Positions 37,901 through 51,749 of a DNA stretch of 64,000 nt are shown one piece after another (the first letter of the stretch is position 1; each line of letters starts with the position of its first letter). The notes under the pieces are model-generated. The model was not told where the DNA came from. It did not search any database and saw only the letters and a program-made list of their open reading frames with translations. This DNA is from Anadara kagoshimensis (taxonomy: Eukaryota > Mollusca > Bivalvia > Arcoida > Arcidae), in contig CM037860.1 in assembly GCA_021292105.1 (NCBI GenBank), positions 12,666,698 to 12,730,697 on the forward strand, written 5' to 3'. The position numbers were made by a program, and so were the translations under genes.

Positions 37901-39432
37901 TTTTTAAATTCCCTGATGTTGAAAAATAAAAATTTCCTGACTTTTCCCCGACACGCGGGAACCATATATACTTAGTATATAATTGCAACAAAGGGTGATT
38001 CTGACCTGAGATCAAAGCACTCCCTGATCATTGAATTCTAATCCCCTGATTAATAAGTACAACACAAGTGACTCAGACAGGACCTCTCATTTAAAAATAA
38101 ATGGAATGTTAGATTCTGATATTTGTATGTTTTTAAGTCCTGCTCCATGAAAAAACAATGCTGTTCTGAGATCTTTAAATTAAGTTAAAACAAGTTTTCA
38201 TACAATAAAATAAAAGCACAGAATTTGTCATCATAATTTTAAATATTAATTTTTGCTACTTCTTTTAATGCCTGATGTCAGATAAAAATGTCAATGTCAC
38301 TGAGCAAAAGGTTGTTAAAATATCTTTTATTTATCACAATCATAGCAACATCTATGTGGGGGGAAAACACAACAAGACGCCCGATATTGCTCAACTGGGA
38401 CACTATTTGCATGTCAAAAACATGATTAAATCTGAGGATTTTCATTTAAAACAATCATCATTCAATTTGACACATTATTCTAGAAGAAAAGACTTTGGGG
38501 GCCATCTTGGGATTTTACCTGCATAAACCAAGGAACTTCAGTACCAAATTCGATACAATTTGGTTATGCAGTTTTAGGGAAGATTTCTAAGAATCAGCTT
38601 AAAATAACAAATGCATAATGCTCGAAATTGGCTAAAGCCAGTCAAGCTAAAAATCAATCACAATTCCTACCTGATAACATTAATTATATTATTAACCTAT
38701 TATTTTAGAAAGTTTGTGTGAAAATATGCTACAACTTAATGTAAGTGACAAAACTCGTTAATATTTTTTTTCAACATACAAAAATACATGTTAAAGATTA
38801 AAATTCATTTAGGTTGTTCATGTATCACTTTTTCTGTCAAAAAAGGTCAATTTGGTTTTGTAATAGTTGAGCTGTATGGAACTGAGCAATAACTTCTGAG
38901 TATCATTAATCAACTGCTGCCTAGAATATCATTATAATATATGTTGGTTCAAAACAAAAGATTTAAATCTATGTTTTAATGCATCAAAGTAAAAATATTT
39001 AGCCATGCTGAATTAGATCCATTTAACCAATGCCAAATATAACTACAATAACAGAGGGCAGTATTCAAATTTAATTACTTCAAATATGATGTATTATGAC
39101 ATCCAAATAGTACATCTCAGTTGATGCGTTAGTACTAATTCTAGAAAATAATGGTTAAACCCCAAAGCAATAGATTAAAAACATATCCATGGTCCCAGTT
39201 ACAGACACAGAAATATTAGGCTTGGTAGGTTGATTTAACTTTAGACATTTTACTGGTAGTCATATTAGAGCAAGGATTTTAACAGTGCTCGTCTTAAAAA
39301 ATTGTAAAAAAAAAAATCTAAGTAGTCAGATAATAGAAAACAGGTTTTTTTTTATCTCTGTAAACAGTTAAACAAAATATAAATATTCAACATATTGAGT
39401 TATAAAAATACAAAAAACAAAAACAAATTATA
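34140..39432. other. Long AT-rich stretch 3' of SKP2, no gene seen
   Basis: About 5.3 kb without a supported gene. Two diverged direct copies of a roughly 130-bp repeat are visible (35198-35325 and 37845-37975, sharing TCAAAGGG-CACAACTCT and GGGAACCAT). The part nearest 39432 may be the SKP2 3' UTR. No strong AATAAA was found close to the stop. Confidence 0.45.
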
Positions 39433-42400
39433 TTAAATAACAATATCTCTAACACGTAACCCCCATATACTAGTTCTTCTGATGCCAGTTGTTGGACGAG
39501 CTATGTTAGAAAACGGAAACTTGTTAACTTCCAAGTGTGGCATGCTTTCTCTTAAGTCTTTCAAAGCTCCTTCACGGAACATCCCAAATAAATCTACAGC
39601 TAAAAGTGAATTCATCTGTCGCAACTGCCTAGAAATACAATCGAATACAAATATTTATAATTTAATAGATGTACACTTACTGATCAAGAAAGACAACTCT
39701 GACAAGGTCAACAAAATTGAATCTTAATTTGTAGATTATATGTACTGTTCACATGCTGTGGATTCATGTTCCACCCAGGCCACATGTTATATTCTTTATC
39801 AAGATTTTTAATTTCATATTGCTTAAATCTACCCAGCTGCAAATGAATAGAAACCGACAAATATAATGAGAGTTAACCTTGCAATTGTTTTACTTTCTGT
39901 CCAAGGGAGAGAGTATTGCATTTCTTTGGGTTGGCATCACTGAAACCTAAAGAAGCTCCTATTTTAGGCCCAAAACAGATTTACAAATAAATTGAAACCT
40001 GTTAGAAGGAAAGTAGTTTCCAATCTTTAACAAAGAATTTTAAAATGTGTGCATAAAAAAATATTTTGTCCTTTTTTTTTTTACATGTTTTGCAAGGATC
40101 ATAAAATACTACTTTTAATTTTTAACGATATTGGGTCAGTATTTATACATGTACTTACTGAACTGTCTGTGGCATTATACGATAATTACGACTAAGAGCT
40201 AAGTATTCAAGATGATGTAGCTTATCCATAATGTAATTGAGACTGGCACAAGTTATAACTGTTGAGTCACTAAGATCTAGTTCCTTTAGACAGGGGCAAG
40301 TACGACACAACTGTAAAATTTCTGTGAATTAAAACAAAATTAATGTTACAAAAACTCACATGGCAAAACTTTATAGACATTTAAGATCATTTTCAATTAC
40401 TACAAATAATATCAAATGTATCCGGATACAAAAAATACAAGTTTTATACCATCAACTTATAAATTCTTGACTCTGAACAGGCTCTGGACAATGATTAAAA
40501 ATCCAGAAGGAATAGTCTTGAAGTTTAAAATAGTTTTTGTAGAGCTAAAGACATGTAAGTATTACATTTGTAGGATCTAGTAATATTCAGAAGCATAAAA
40601 ATCTTGTAACAGTAATTTATTAGTTGTACTAATTTTAATTTTAGCTTTATCTTAAAGTTCCAATGTTTGAATTGAAATTTCGTATAAAATCTAATAAAAA
40701 CTATCTGTTGATAACACATGTAGCTCAATATTCTATTTATTTCAAAGGGGAGTTGAGTAGAATGATGGAGTTTTACACCCCAGTCACGATTCTCTCACTT
40801 ACATTGAAACTGTCAATTCAGGGATGGTGGAGAAAACCAGAGTGCCTAGAGAAAACCATCAAATTTCTGCAAGTGAAGTGACAAACTTTCTCACACTAGT
40901 ATCTGTCGAGAGTAGGAATTAAACCCAGGGTTCATACAGATATTTGGACTCAAAATTTAAGGACTTTTTAGGGTCTATCAGGGTCTTTTTTGCATATTTA
41001 AGGCCTAAACAGAGGGACAATTTTAGCAAAAATAATATTGGTGCAAAAGCAATTAAATCAATAAAACAATTACTTACGTGTCCATAGTAATGACACTTGA
41101 AGTGGAGGTTGGAGCTAGGGGTTCGGGAGGGCCAGGTACTTTTAAATTGTTCATTTCAAAGCAACTAATTAAATACTGAATATATATTTTCATATATAAG
41201 TCTATTTGTAACCACTTAATATCAAAATACAGACACCCAACTGGCCAAATTCAAGGGCTTTTTAAGGCCTTCAGGATAAATTCAAGGGCTTTTCAGGGTC
41301 AGACTTGTTTTTAGGGTCTTTTTAGGGCAAACCTTAAAATTCAAGGTCTTTTCCAGGCCTGTACGAACCCTGTAAAGCTAGACAGTGAGAGACACTAATC
41401 AATGATCCTTAAATGTGCACTTTAGACCAATTGGCCGCAGAGACCCCAATTCAAAAGGGGAAGGGATGAAAAGTATGATAAACTTGTTACCTTCATCTGT
41501 TATATTTTCTCTACAACCACTGATGTTGAGTTTATGTAAATTAGAAGGCAGACATAGAGACAGATATACTACACTGTGTCTGTGTAGACCAGTCCAAGCC
41601 AGATTCAAGGATTCAAGTCTAAAATAAAACAATTTTAAACAACCATAAATAAATTACATCTTTTTATACCTTCAGACAGTTTTCATTGTTCAAACTCTAA
41701 TGACAGAGTGCACTGAAAATTTAACTTAATAGACACTATACATTCAAGGTTTACTGCCTTAAAAGTTCAGTCCAGAACGTCTTTGGGTACCTTTTTGTCA
41801 TAATCAGTTTATTGAATGCCTGTCAACAAACTGAAGATACATGTAACTTTTCCATGTATAGTGAAGCTTTTTCAGGTATAGTGAAAATAATAACTGAGAG
41901 CAATCCATTAAATAGAAGAAAGCATGCACTAAATTTGTTGAACTTGAAATCTTTAATTACATGTATAATTCAATGGATAAAATTTCAACAGAAAATTTTT
42001 TTATCACTCATGCAAGGGGGTTTGAAATTATTGTAAGCTGCTACATAAAAAATACTTAAAATAATCTCTTAAAGTGTTTAACCTAACAAGTTACATACAT
42101 GTATATAAATATTACATGTGCATGTACACAAGTTACATATATCAATATTACACATGCTTGACAGCTTTTAGCCAATGCATGTGCAGCAGTTTTGGGGTGT
42201 GAAAACACGATTTTTATACATAACTATATCTGTATATAGACCATATGAGTAGGAAAATTATCTACCTCTTTTATCATTTTTTATTAGATTAATAATCATT
42301 TTTTCATTGCCGTATCAGCAATTTTATTATTGAACACAGATAAAAAGAGAATTTGTTCTCTGTTTTTGACAGGACTTACTTTTTACACTTTGTAGCTATT

Positions 42401-45400
42401 GGCATAAGTCCTGCTGATGTAATGCCATGACACATGCTCATATTTAAAACCTCTAGTCCACTGTTCTCACCAATATTCCTAAAGTAAAAAGGCAAACAAA
42501 GGAATAAGAACAAGAAAAATATCATATGGTAATATGTCACTTATATTGAGACAACACCAGTTATAAATGAAGTGGCAGAAATTTTTAGCTTTACAGTGTT
42601 CTCAAGGCAATATGCAGGGAGGGTTTTTTTACATGCCACGCCTGCATGGGACATCAGTTTTTAATGTCTCCGCCAAGTGCTTTGCTAAAGAACAGTCCTA
42701 ATTTCAAGTGTTGGTTAGACCCAACTAGTGTTTGAACCCACAACCCTCCACATACGGAGCTAGCATTTTACCGTTGAAGCTTCCACAGTGGTGAATATGT
42801 ACAATGAGACTGAATAACAGAAACTGCTTTAAGATATTTCAAACTAAAGATTCAGTGTCCAGCAAACCATTACCTCTAACTTACATGTGTATATTGCTGG
42901 AATTTTTTCATCAAGAAATCTCACTTTGACAAAAAAGTACTATTAATAAACATTTTAAAAGATTTACAAATTGGAAGAATAAAAGTTTTTCAGAAACTGT
43001 AACCTTAACTATCTGAGATGCTGTTAACTCACATACAATGTTACATCATAAAATATTACTGTAGAAAGGAAAATGGTAGCGCTATGAGGATTTAACCTGG
43101 CAAAAACGGCGATGTTTAAACAGGAAGCGATCCGCCATTTGCTGGTTTTTACAACATTTTTTAAAACCCCATAACACCAACGTTTTCCTCTGTGCAGAAA
43201 TATTTTAATCACTGATGTGCATACAGATTTCCTGATACAACTTGGTAGAAGTAAGTGAAGATCATTATTCATGTTTATTTGATTTTCTATGAAAATAAAG
43301 CTCAATTCATTGCCACAAACAGACTGACTTGAACAAAAGGCTGTAAAAGGCACTATGGTCTGTTAACACATACTTAAGACCACTCCGAGACCCTGCTAAA
43401 ATATGACTGTACTTACTGACAAACTTTATCACTTAGTTCACAATGTTCCAAACTGATTTTCTTTAAGTCTTTACATACAGAGAATAGTTCTTCTAATAAA
43501 GGAATGGGTACTGATGACATACTAAGATCTAAATACTGTACTTTAGTAAGTCTGAAAAAAATAAAACATTTATGAAATATTACAAATTTTAATATTACAT
43601 AAATTTATGGGTTTGATTAAGGCATATTTTCAATTACATGTATAGCTCCTTTCAATTAAACACAAACAAGTGAAGTTGCAAAACCTTTTTAGCCGTCTTC
43701 ATATTTGCAACTTCGTTCAGTATCTTTGATCTAAACTTCATATATTTAAAATCAAAATGTTTTTTCTTGTATGAAGCCTTTGAGGCAAATTGTATTTTAT
43801 ACTTTTATGAAAATCAAAGTCATGCAACACAATTCCATGACATTTTAATACACAAACAAATGATGACATACACAACATGTAATTAATTATTAGCTTCCTA
43901 GGGACCAAATTTCAATTTTAAATACTTTACCTGATATGACTTTGTAGAACAGATGGACTTGGTATTAATAGACTATCAACCTGAAAATAAATGATACAAA
44001 GAAAATTTATCAAATGCTATCCAATGTCTGTCTTAAATCTACCTCACCAACGTCTTAATTAAAACATACAACACTGAAAACTGGAATTTTAAATATTATA
44101 AAAATAGGAATGCTTGACACCCTGAAACCTTTGTTTAAAAACCCATGTTCCTGGAATTAATTTTCTAAGTGTTATACCTACAATCACACAAGTCATGTCT
44201 TTTTTACTTTCTTATTCAAAGTACCTTTAATAGTGTGTCAAAGAAATTAAAATCGGCACAAAATTCACAAGCAATTCTTTTTTGAACTGCAGAGTGCAGG
44301 CGAAAAAGAAAATTTTACCTCAGTTTTAGTCAAACGTAGAATCTGTACACCCCTATTTAGAACATGGAATAATGTAGCAGGAGACATAACTCTGTTGGCA
44401 AGGTCTATTCTCTTCCATAATGATTCATCCATTCTGTAATATAAAATATCAAACATTTTATTAATAATCTTTTTTTTAAAAAAAGACAGAAATCAACCAG
44501 CGAATTTAAAATATCAATGTGTTAAGAATTATGTAATATGATACATGAATATATACAAAATCATTCATAGTTTTATTTTGATTTTATAAAGGGGTTTGGT
44601 GATACATTAAGGGAGGCTTATTTAGAAAAACAAAGAAAATGGATTTTGGTATTTTAAATAGCTTGGCATTAAGTGTGGTGGCAAAGTTATCGAGGGACAC
44701 TATAAGAAGGTTTTACTGTATCATAATACATGTACAGGTGTTTTAACTTTAATATGAGTTTTCTATGTACTAGGTAATATTACTTTACATCAATGCATCC
44801 AATAACCCACACAACATAACAGTTATTGTACATTAATGTAGCAAGTTCCCGTTTTATACTCTGTGACTCAAATATACCCTTTTACTTGACAGTTAGAAAA
44901 GTAAACACTGGTGCACTTAAGACTTGTTTGAAATCTGTTTTTGTACCTCTTAAGACAATGTTACTCACAATTTGACATGAATGAACAGTCACAGACATAC
45001 AGGCATTTTCACACAGCTTTTTCTACACAAATTGAGAATTTTCAAATTGACTCAATTGGGAAAATTATTGACATTAAAAAAACTAAATCTGGCTCTCACC
45101 AGTAGGTGACACTAAGCTCAGAAATGGAAACAGACACAATTTAATTCCAGAAAACTGAAACAGGGAGAAAAGTTGAACAGGATTGTTTTTTTTTATTTTT
45201 GCAATGGGAATGCCTTCAAATTCTGGCAGTTTAGTGGTGGTCATTTGAGTTTCTAATAGTGCCTATTGCTCTTGTGCCTGGAAAAAATCTCAAATTTACA
45301 CTTGCTGGTCACATACATGTACAGATACTATACGGTATAACAATCTTCTTAGTAAACAGATGATGTGATCAGCAAATTGGAACAAGATTTCTCCATACTG

Positions 45401-48400
45401 TTGGGGTTCTTACAATATACAAATTGTATCATAAAACATTTATACTTACACAAGACGTTTCCATCGATGACAAACTCTGGCACATTTTGCTAGTGTGAAT
45501 TTTGGCAACCAACGGAAAATATATAGGACAATTTCATCTGACAGGTTTGAGAAATAGTCTGAAAAATGCAATCATATCATACCAATGGGCGATGCTGTGT
45601 AGTTAATGAAAATTACAAACAAATTTAGTTTATACTGCAGGGCTAAAATGATTCACAGATATTACAATTCACAGCAATTTCTTTTTTTAGTATGGTTTAA
45701 TGATCAAGTTTCCAGAATTTTGCTTCAGTTTTGTCTTTTAGTCTTGATTAAAAAGAAAGATGGCGAACATCAACACCAACCGGCTGTTCAAGCTGAAAAG
45801 TGCTCTAGCAACATTACTGTTCTGCAGTGTGGAGATACTTTGGTTTCAAAGGGGGACAATAAAAGTAAATTAATGTGTAAAATATGCTTTACAGACCTAA
45901 GTTCCTTGCCATAATGATATAAACCATTTTCTACCATTTTGCAAATTTTATAAATGTATATACTAGATATGACATTCATAGTGATACTTATCTTTTACAA
46001 ACTATCATGTTTAACATAATGTATCATATCAAAGTAATGGCATCATGAGTCATGCATTGTAAAGGGGATGTATTTTCCTAGCCCTATTATACTTCTTGGA
46101 GTCCAGTAGTGATTAACATGAAAGATCTGATCAAATGGACATTATACAGTCAAACCTGTCTATAAAGACCACCAAGGGGAACCAGTAAAAGTGGGCTTTG
46201 TGGACAGGTGACCTTTATACACAGGTTCAAATAACACGAATAAAGAGGAATGGGGCTTAAATTTTACTGGCCTGTTAAAGCAGGTGGCCCTTATATAGAG
46301 GTGGCCTTTAAGGCAGGTTTGACTACATGTAAAGAGATTAAGTGATACTTACTGACTGTCAATCATGAAGACTTCTTTGTATTAATTTGTGAAAATAGTT
46401 AAATAGTCAGTGTGTTATTTTTTTGTTTAGATAGTTTAATTCATTTACTTACTAAGTTCAGGGAGACAGAGCCTTCGTTTAAATGTTAAATTATTTCTAC
46501 CAAGTGACAAGTATGATGTTGATGAAGTTGGGGACGGTGTGGTAAAATCTTCAATATTGTGTTTCTGACTTGGTAGCAATATCCTTGGTGCCTTGTAAAT
46601 GAAAAAAAAAAAAATACATAAAATTAAAAATAACACAGCAAAAGTGTTTATATACATGCAGTAACGAGTCAGCTACACTACAGTAACAGATATTGATATT
46701 AAACAGTTAACAGTACTGTCCTAGATTCAATTTTAAAATCAGCAAAGCCAAAATTTCAATTCAGTGATTCATATTTTGACATCGAGGATTAAAATTAATA
46801 GGGGCCAAGAAGCCCATTGCTTCTAAAACTAAGTTTGGGCTACTACAATATATTTTCCACATTTTAGTTATTTATCACCATTTCAAATTCTTTTCTAAAG
46901 TGAGCTGGGTCCCCATCCCAAAATAGTTAAGCTTCATCCCTAGAAAACATTATATGCCTGACTTAAAAGTCACAGGTCTCCCACCTCTCTAGTCTCTACT
47001 GACTGTGACATTTTACCATCAGTAACCTCAATGAGCGTATTAGTAATATACATTGTAAATACTCACCCCAGGTGTGTTATGATTTCCACTGTTTATTGAT
47101 ATGGATGGTGTTAGTTCAATTAGGCTGTTACTGCTATCACTGTCACTAGACAAACTGTCAACACCCATTTCTTGATATAAATATTTTGTTGTATCTTCAC
47201 CAGTTTTCTTCAGTTTTGATTTCCCTTGGTTCAAGCTATCAGAGGCTTTACGTTTTCTAAAATAGAAAAGTTTATCTATGTGATTTCCAATGGTTCCGAT
47301 TTCCAACATACCTTAAAACATGAAAATTAAAATTGATATTTTCAGTTTCTTATTTCTCAGAGAGCCTGTCATTTATTCTTTTGGGTTCCATCATCAGCAT
47401 TCGAGTATCTAATGTATGGCAGCACAACGGAAACAAGACATGTTACACATTATGTGTACTGTCACAGTTTACATTTGCACTCCTACCCAATAACTTGTAT
47501 CGAGTAAACCAACCTAGTTGCCTGAATGTATCATCATCTGGAGAAAAAAAAGCAGTGATCAAACTAGAACTCAATCCTGGGACCTTTCCAATAGTAATAG
47601 GATGCTCTACTGACTATGCTGTCCAGCCACATATTGAGCTTGGTCCACCATATTCCTCCCAGGCTCCCTTCCTTTTTCAATTCAGCTACCTTGAATCAAA
47701 ACAATCAGGTTCCACCCAAAGACCAACCTGTTGGTCATCTACGGTCACGCCATGGGTTAAAAATGTCCCTAAATGTATAACAGAAAAGGGAATAAATGTG
47801 TAGCGGTCTGAGTAACTCAGTTGGTAAACACTTGCATATAGTGCGAGAGTTCCCGGGTTTGATCCCAGGTCTGGCCCTGCATTTTTTCTCCTTGTTACAA
47901 TTTCGTGCAGTGTGGTTCTCGGGAAGTGGTGGACTGACAATTATGGGCCATATAATGTCGATCCAATGGATTTTGCGAGATTTGCCACTTGGGACTATGG
48001 GAAACTCAAGACATTGTCACTCACCATCTATTGGTGAATGTTCAGAAAATTTGCCTATGTGTTGTGCTGATGGCATAATACAGCAGGGTCCTTTATTATG
48101 CCATGGGACCTTATTTTTTTCAAGTTCCAATACCAAAAGAAACATGGCTTTCATTTCGCAAATTTTGCAGTGCTTGCGAAAGAACAGTCACCACCCAGTT
48201 TCAAGTCAGACTTTGAACCCACAACCTCCCACTTACGGGACAAACACTCTACCAGTCCTCAGTTGGTTAAGCACTAGCCTAGATATACACGCTATAATAG
48301 AGTGGGAGGTCCCGGGTTCGATCCTAAACAAGGACTTGAACACCTGACAAACCCAACACTACAATGTTCATTGTAAATTATTAACCATTTAATCTGTTAA

Positions 48401-48905
48401 AGCCACAATAGCTTTTCAGTCCTATTAGTATTATCACGCAGACTCCAAACTCAGTGGAAGATAAACCACAAGGTTTCGCCAAAACCCAAGATTTAACTGT
48501 TTATAGAAGTGAATCAGACGAGCCAAAGCAGTAAATATGGCCCATTTGTGTAAATAAGTTTGTCCCATTGTGTAAAATTTTTAAAATCATAATGTTTATT
48601 TGGACAGCTTTGCTCAGTTTTTTGCTTTCTACAGGATTACATTCCCGTTTAACTAAAATTGGAAATGATTAATTTACAGATATCGATTAAGTCAGAAGCA
48701 GTCTAAATTCGGCCGGGAAAAATTTACCCTCCTTTGAACCGATTTTTATCATGAAAATTTTGTTTATCCATTACGCTCGATTGTGTTTCAATTGTTTCAC
48801 TAGGTAGTTCGACTATGAATGTATTGATTGCAACCTTGATCTGCCTTTAGAATTCTCTTTCTGGTCATTTTCTGAAGAATTTTTTAGAACTTTGTTTTTC
48901 CCCAT
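39433..48905 (-). CDS. SKP2: S-phase kinase-associated protein 2 (F-box/LRR)
   Basis: SKP2 is the substrate receptor of the SCF ubiquitin ligase that marks cell-cycle inhibitors such as p27 for degradation. Eleven coding exons (minus strand): 48835-48905, 47067-47256, 46453-46591, 45450-45558, 44319-44433, 43931-43980, 43417-43551, 42380-42478, 41491-41618, 40159-40321, 39433-39628. All junctions are GT-AG and phase-consistent, giving about 464 aa. The N-terminus is disordered with basic KRK/KSKLKK and a Ser/Asp-rich stretch. The F-box is at about 134-175 (LSDEIVLYIFRWLPK, then VCHRWKRLVMDESLW). LRRs follow from about 225, with VQYLDLS, LEVLNMS, LESLNLAW, LHKLNISG and LKELDLSDS. The C-terminus has MPHLEVN, FSNIARPT and SIWGLR, the conserved SKP2 tail. 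The least certain part is exon 1, whose donor (AAG|GTTGCA) is weak. Confidence 0.92.
40745..40925 (-). mobile_element. SINE-like fragment in SKP2 intron 9
   Basis: It resembles the second SINE family (GTTTTACACCCCAGTCACGA, GGATGGTGGAGAAAACCAGA) and ends next to the hAT-like element. Confidence 0.5.
40926..41372. mobile_element. hAT-like MITE in SKP2 intron 9
   Basis: The termini CAGGGTTCATACAG and CTGTACGAACCCTG form an inverted repeat with one mismatch. The interior has repeated AAGGGCTTTT/AGGGTCTTTTT blocks. The CAGGGTTCGTACAG terminus is common in hAT elements. No clear 8-bp duplication is visible. Confidence 0.75.
42600..42790 (-). mobile_element. Degenerate tRNA-derived SINE in SKP2 intron 7
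   Basis: Reverse copy of the first SINE family: GCCAAGTGCTTTGCTAAAG, TTTCAAGTGTTGG, and a decayed head with TTTGAACCCACAACC. Confidence 0.65.
46147..46324. mobile_element. MITE with CAGTCAAACCTG ends, SKP2 intron 3
   Basis: The left end CAGTCAAACCTGTCTATA and the right end AAGGCAGGTTTGACT are inverted repeats about 180 bp apart. TA precedes the left end. It is typical of a Tc1/mariner-type miniature element. Confidence 0.7.
47572..48330. mobile_element. Cluster of four tRNA-derived SINE heads, SKP2 intron 1
   Basis: In order: a reverse head (about 47572-47640, with CTCAATCCTGGGACC), a forward head (47803-47880, CTCAGTTGGTAAACACTTGC and CCGGGTTTGATCCCAGG), a reverse full body plus head (48035-48255, GCATAATACAGCAGGGTCC to CTACCAG), and a forward head (48258-48325, TCAGTTGGTTAAGCACTAGC and CCGGGTTCGATCC). 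The arrangement creates inverted pairs inside the intron. Confidence 0.75.
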
Positions 48906-48929
48906 CTTCAAGTTTAGCGCCAACAATTT

Positions 48930-48937
48930 CCGGAAGT
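48930..48937 (+). promoter_or_regulatory. ETS consensus upstream of SKP2
   Basis: CCGGAAGT, a perfect ETS/GABP core, lies about 25 bases upstream of the proposed SKP2 ATG. GCGCCAA at 48918-48924 nearby is one base short of an E2F site. Confidence 0.45.
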
Positions 48938-49054
48938 TGTATTTAAAATAATGTCATTGCGCAGGTTCCAATGTAAGTACCGAATAGTAAACGTTCGGAA
49001 TACCTCGGAAGCACCTGTTTATTATGGTAAGGGGAATAACTCGTATCATTTGTG

Positions 49055-49062
49055 GCGCGAAA
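49055..49062 (+). promoter_or_regulatory. E2F consensus upstream of SKP2
   Basis: GCGCGAAA matches the E2F consensus (reverse complement TTTCGCGC) exactly. It lies 150 bases upstream of the proposed start. Mammalian SKP2 is an E2F target. Confidence 0.5.
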
Positions 49063-49120
49063 TTAAAATTTCATCGAGATTATTAGGAAAAACAAAACAT
49101 TATGTGCTTATCGTCATGTT

Positions 49121-49173
49121 ACAATAATAACAACAACAACAACAATAATAATAATAATAATAATAATAATAAT
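49121..49173. repeat. (CAA)n(TAA)n microsatellite
   Basis: A CAA run passes into a TAA run of about 36 bases. Confidence 0.9.
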
Positions 49174-50955
49174 TTTTAATTTATTTTTAATCTAAGGAAG
49201 TAAATTTCTCCCATGTTACAATGATAAAACAAAAGTTTTACAATATACAAGAGCCAGTAACAAATAAGTTTTGGGACAACACAACATAATATATTGATAC
49301 TTTGTCAAAGTATTGTAATATTATAAAAATAAAGACACATATTATATATCGGAATGATGTCCTAGTTCTTTTGAGTTAGATCAATGCCATTTCTTTGAGA
49401 ATTTTTGCAAGTCAACTTATTAAACTTTTCAATGGCGTCGCATTTAGAATAAACAACCAGTGTATTTTGTTTCCAATACAAATACTGCCATCTGATTATG
49501 TTTATAACAAAAGCACATGCAGTAGCTAGTGCAATACGGATTACGTGCGCACACATTCATACTATACATATTATCATCCGATGATACTTTTTTCTTTCCG
49601 GGTGGGGCAGAGATATATGTCTGGGTGGGGAAACTGAAATACATTGCTATTTAATTTCTAAACGAAGCAACACTTTCAATAAAAAAATAAAGAATCTACT
49701 TTTGAAAATACAAATTTGTGGCTACAAATATGTGTTAAAAACTATTAGATGACTCTAACCAATACGATTTCAAATCATCCGATAAGCGACATAACGTATA
49801 AAACATCTTGCAAACCGTTGAAAGTTATGAAGTCACTACAGTGCGCCCTAATATATACAACGCGTGAGAATGTGAACATTTTTGTTTCGCAAAGCATGCG
49901 AACAGATTGTGCAGTTAAAATTCAAACTATAAATAACGCCAAAAAACAGGTCTTTCCGTTACATATTATGTCACCGACTGGCCGATGTAGAGGGAATGCG
50001 CTACACATATTACGAGTACGCGCATCAAAAGACCCGTTGACATAGTGGCAGATATGAGGAGAAAGCTAAAGATGCTACAGCAATGCAAGACATCGAATAA
50101 ATCTCCAAAACAACTGGGCTCTTTTGAGAGCAACCCACATTATACTAAGCATCAGAAACAAAACAATCACACACTGCAATCTCGTCCCCTCAATGAAACA
50201 ATTATTGACCGTTTTACCGTTTAAGAATATAAACTACTTGTATACTCTTATGTAACAATTTCATGTCCACAATCATTGTACCTTAATTAAGAGACGAAAG
50301 TTTGTAGGTTCGATTCAATAGTAAGAATGGAGATTTTCTTAAAAAAGTACAGCTAGAGTAATTAAATATTTTCCATTAAAGCCAGACTCTTTCATGGACG
50401 TCCATAGTGAGGCGATGGTGTCACTTGGGAAATAAACCGCGAGTAAGCCTTCTAAAAACTTTGGCCACTGAGTCAGGACCAGCATCAATTTGACAGTGTG
50501 AATGATTTTTCACTGAGGTTACTTTTTATAAGAACGCCTGATAAAGTAATCAATATATCCACGTGTTAATTTATGACATGCGGTGGATTGCAATTTTACG
50601 AAAGCCTATTAGGCTCATAAATAAAAAAAGATTAAAATGCGTATTAGCGCAAAATAAAGGCGTTATAATGCGAAATAAAGGCGTTATTACGCTTTTTAAT
50701 TTTTTTTATTCATGAGTCCAATAGACTTTCGTTGAATTAAGAACACGGTAATTAATATGGAAAAATTGTTTGGCCATTTTTGAATGGATTATTTTATTAG
50801 ATAGAAGAATGAAGTGATTAATATGCAACTGAAAACATGTACTTGACACATGCCAAATCAACAAGAATGCGACAAAATACAAGTAAATAATAAAACAGGC
50901 AAAAGAAAACAAGAAATGACAAATGCATGTACATGATAACACAAGTGATTATATA
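49174..50955. other. Intergenic stretch, no gene seen
   Basis: No supported gene. A short duplicated block (AAATAAAGGCGTTAT twice) occurs near 50655-50695. Confidence 0.45.
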
Positions 50956-50959
50956 AATT

Positions 50960-51020
50960 TGTCATGTGCTACTTTTGAATGTATTATTTCATTAATTTAA
51001 TTCAAAAGTAGCACATGACA
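50960..51020. repeat. Mini-palindrome, perfect 21-bp arms
   Basis: The left arm starts TGTCATGTGCTACTTTTGAA and the right arm is its exact reverse complement over 21 bases. A 19-base AT-rich loop separates them. It is the best copy of the short hairpin family. Confidence 0.9.
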
Positions 51021-51480
51021 GATTGTATGTAGTGTCAGACGCTACATCAGCAGTGTTTGAAAAGAGGTGGTATGAGCAAGATTATATTGTCAAACTAGAA
51101 AAATGACACAGTTATATTTAATTGTATGGCTACAGAGAGGATTAAAATAATATTGCCCTTGGACATTCAAGTGGCCGTCCAAAATTGGTATTTTTCTATC
51201 ATTTATTTATATTTGTGCTTTGTCTTATTCACGTGGCATATTCCCGATTCATTTATTTATGAAAATAAGGTCTGTTGCTGCCTTTCTTAACACGGAAGTG
51301 CTGGATCCAAGCAACAAACAAGCAGACAACTTGAAGACACGCGCATCGGCTTTATAATTCTGCTGAATCTGCAAGGTTAGAGGTGTTTAGTCATTTATTA
51401 TAAAAAAAGCATTGAAGATTCATAGCAAGTGACTGGCCGAATGCCTCAAATATCACAGTAAGTATTTTTGGGGTGGGTAG

Positions 51481-51579
51481 TGTCATATACCATTTTTTTA
51501 AATTTAATCATAAAATACATTCAAAAAATGGTATTTTTTTTTTATTTTATGATTAAATTTAAAAAAATGGTATATGACA
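51481..51579. repeat. Mini-palindrome, perfect 37-bp arms
   Basis: The left arm (51481-51517) begins TGTCATATACCATTTTTTTA. The right arm (51543-51579) is its reverse complement. The spacer contains a further inverted ATTCAAAAAATGGTAT. RNA from here would fold into a long hairpin. Confidence 0.9.
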
Positions 51580-51749
51580 GTAGCATTATTAGTTGTGATC
51601 CTGGTTATACAACGGTGTGTTTAAGGGGATGCGGGGGTTGCAACATTCCTCTTGTAAATAAAAAAGAGAGATTCAAACCCCCTTTTTAAAAAAATCCCGA
51701 AGTGGGCTAAAACGTACGCTTACAGATCACAGCGCCACTTAACGTCTTG

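Noticed and set aside
47333..48347. Plus-strand open frames of 156 and 183 codons
   Set aside because: They run across SINE heads and bodies inside SKP2 intron 1 and have no domain.
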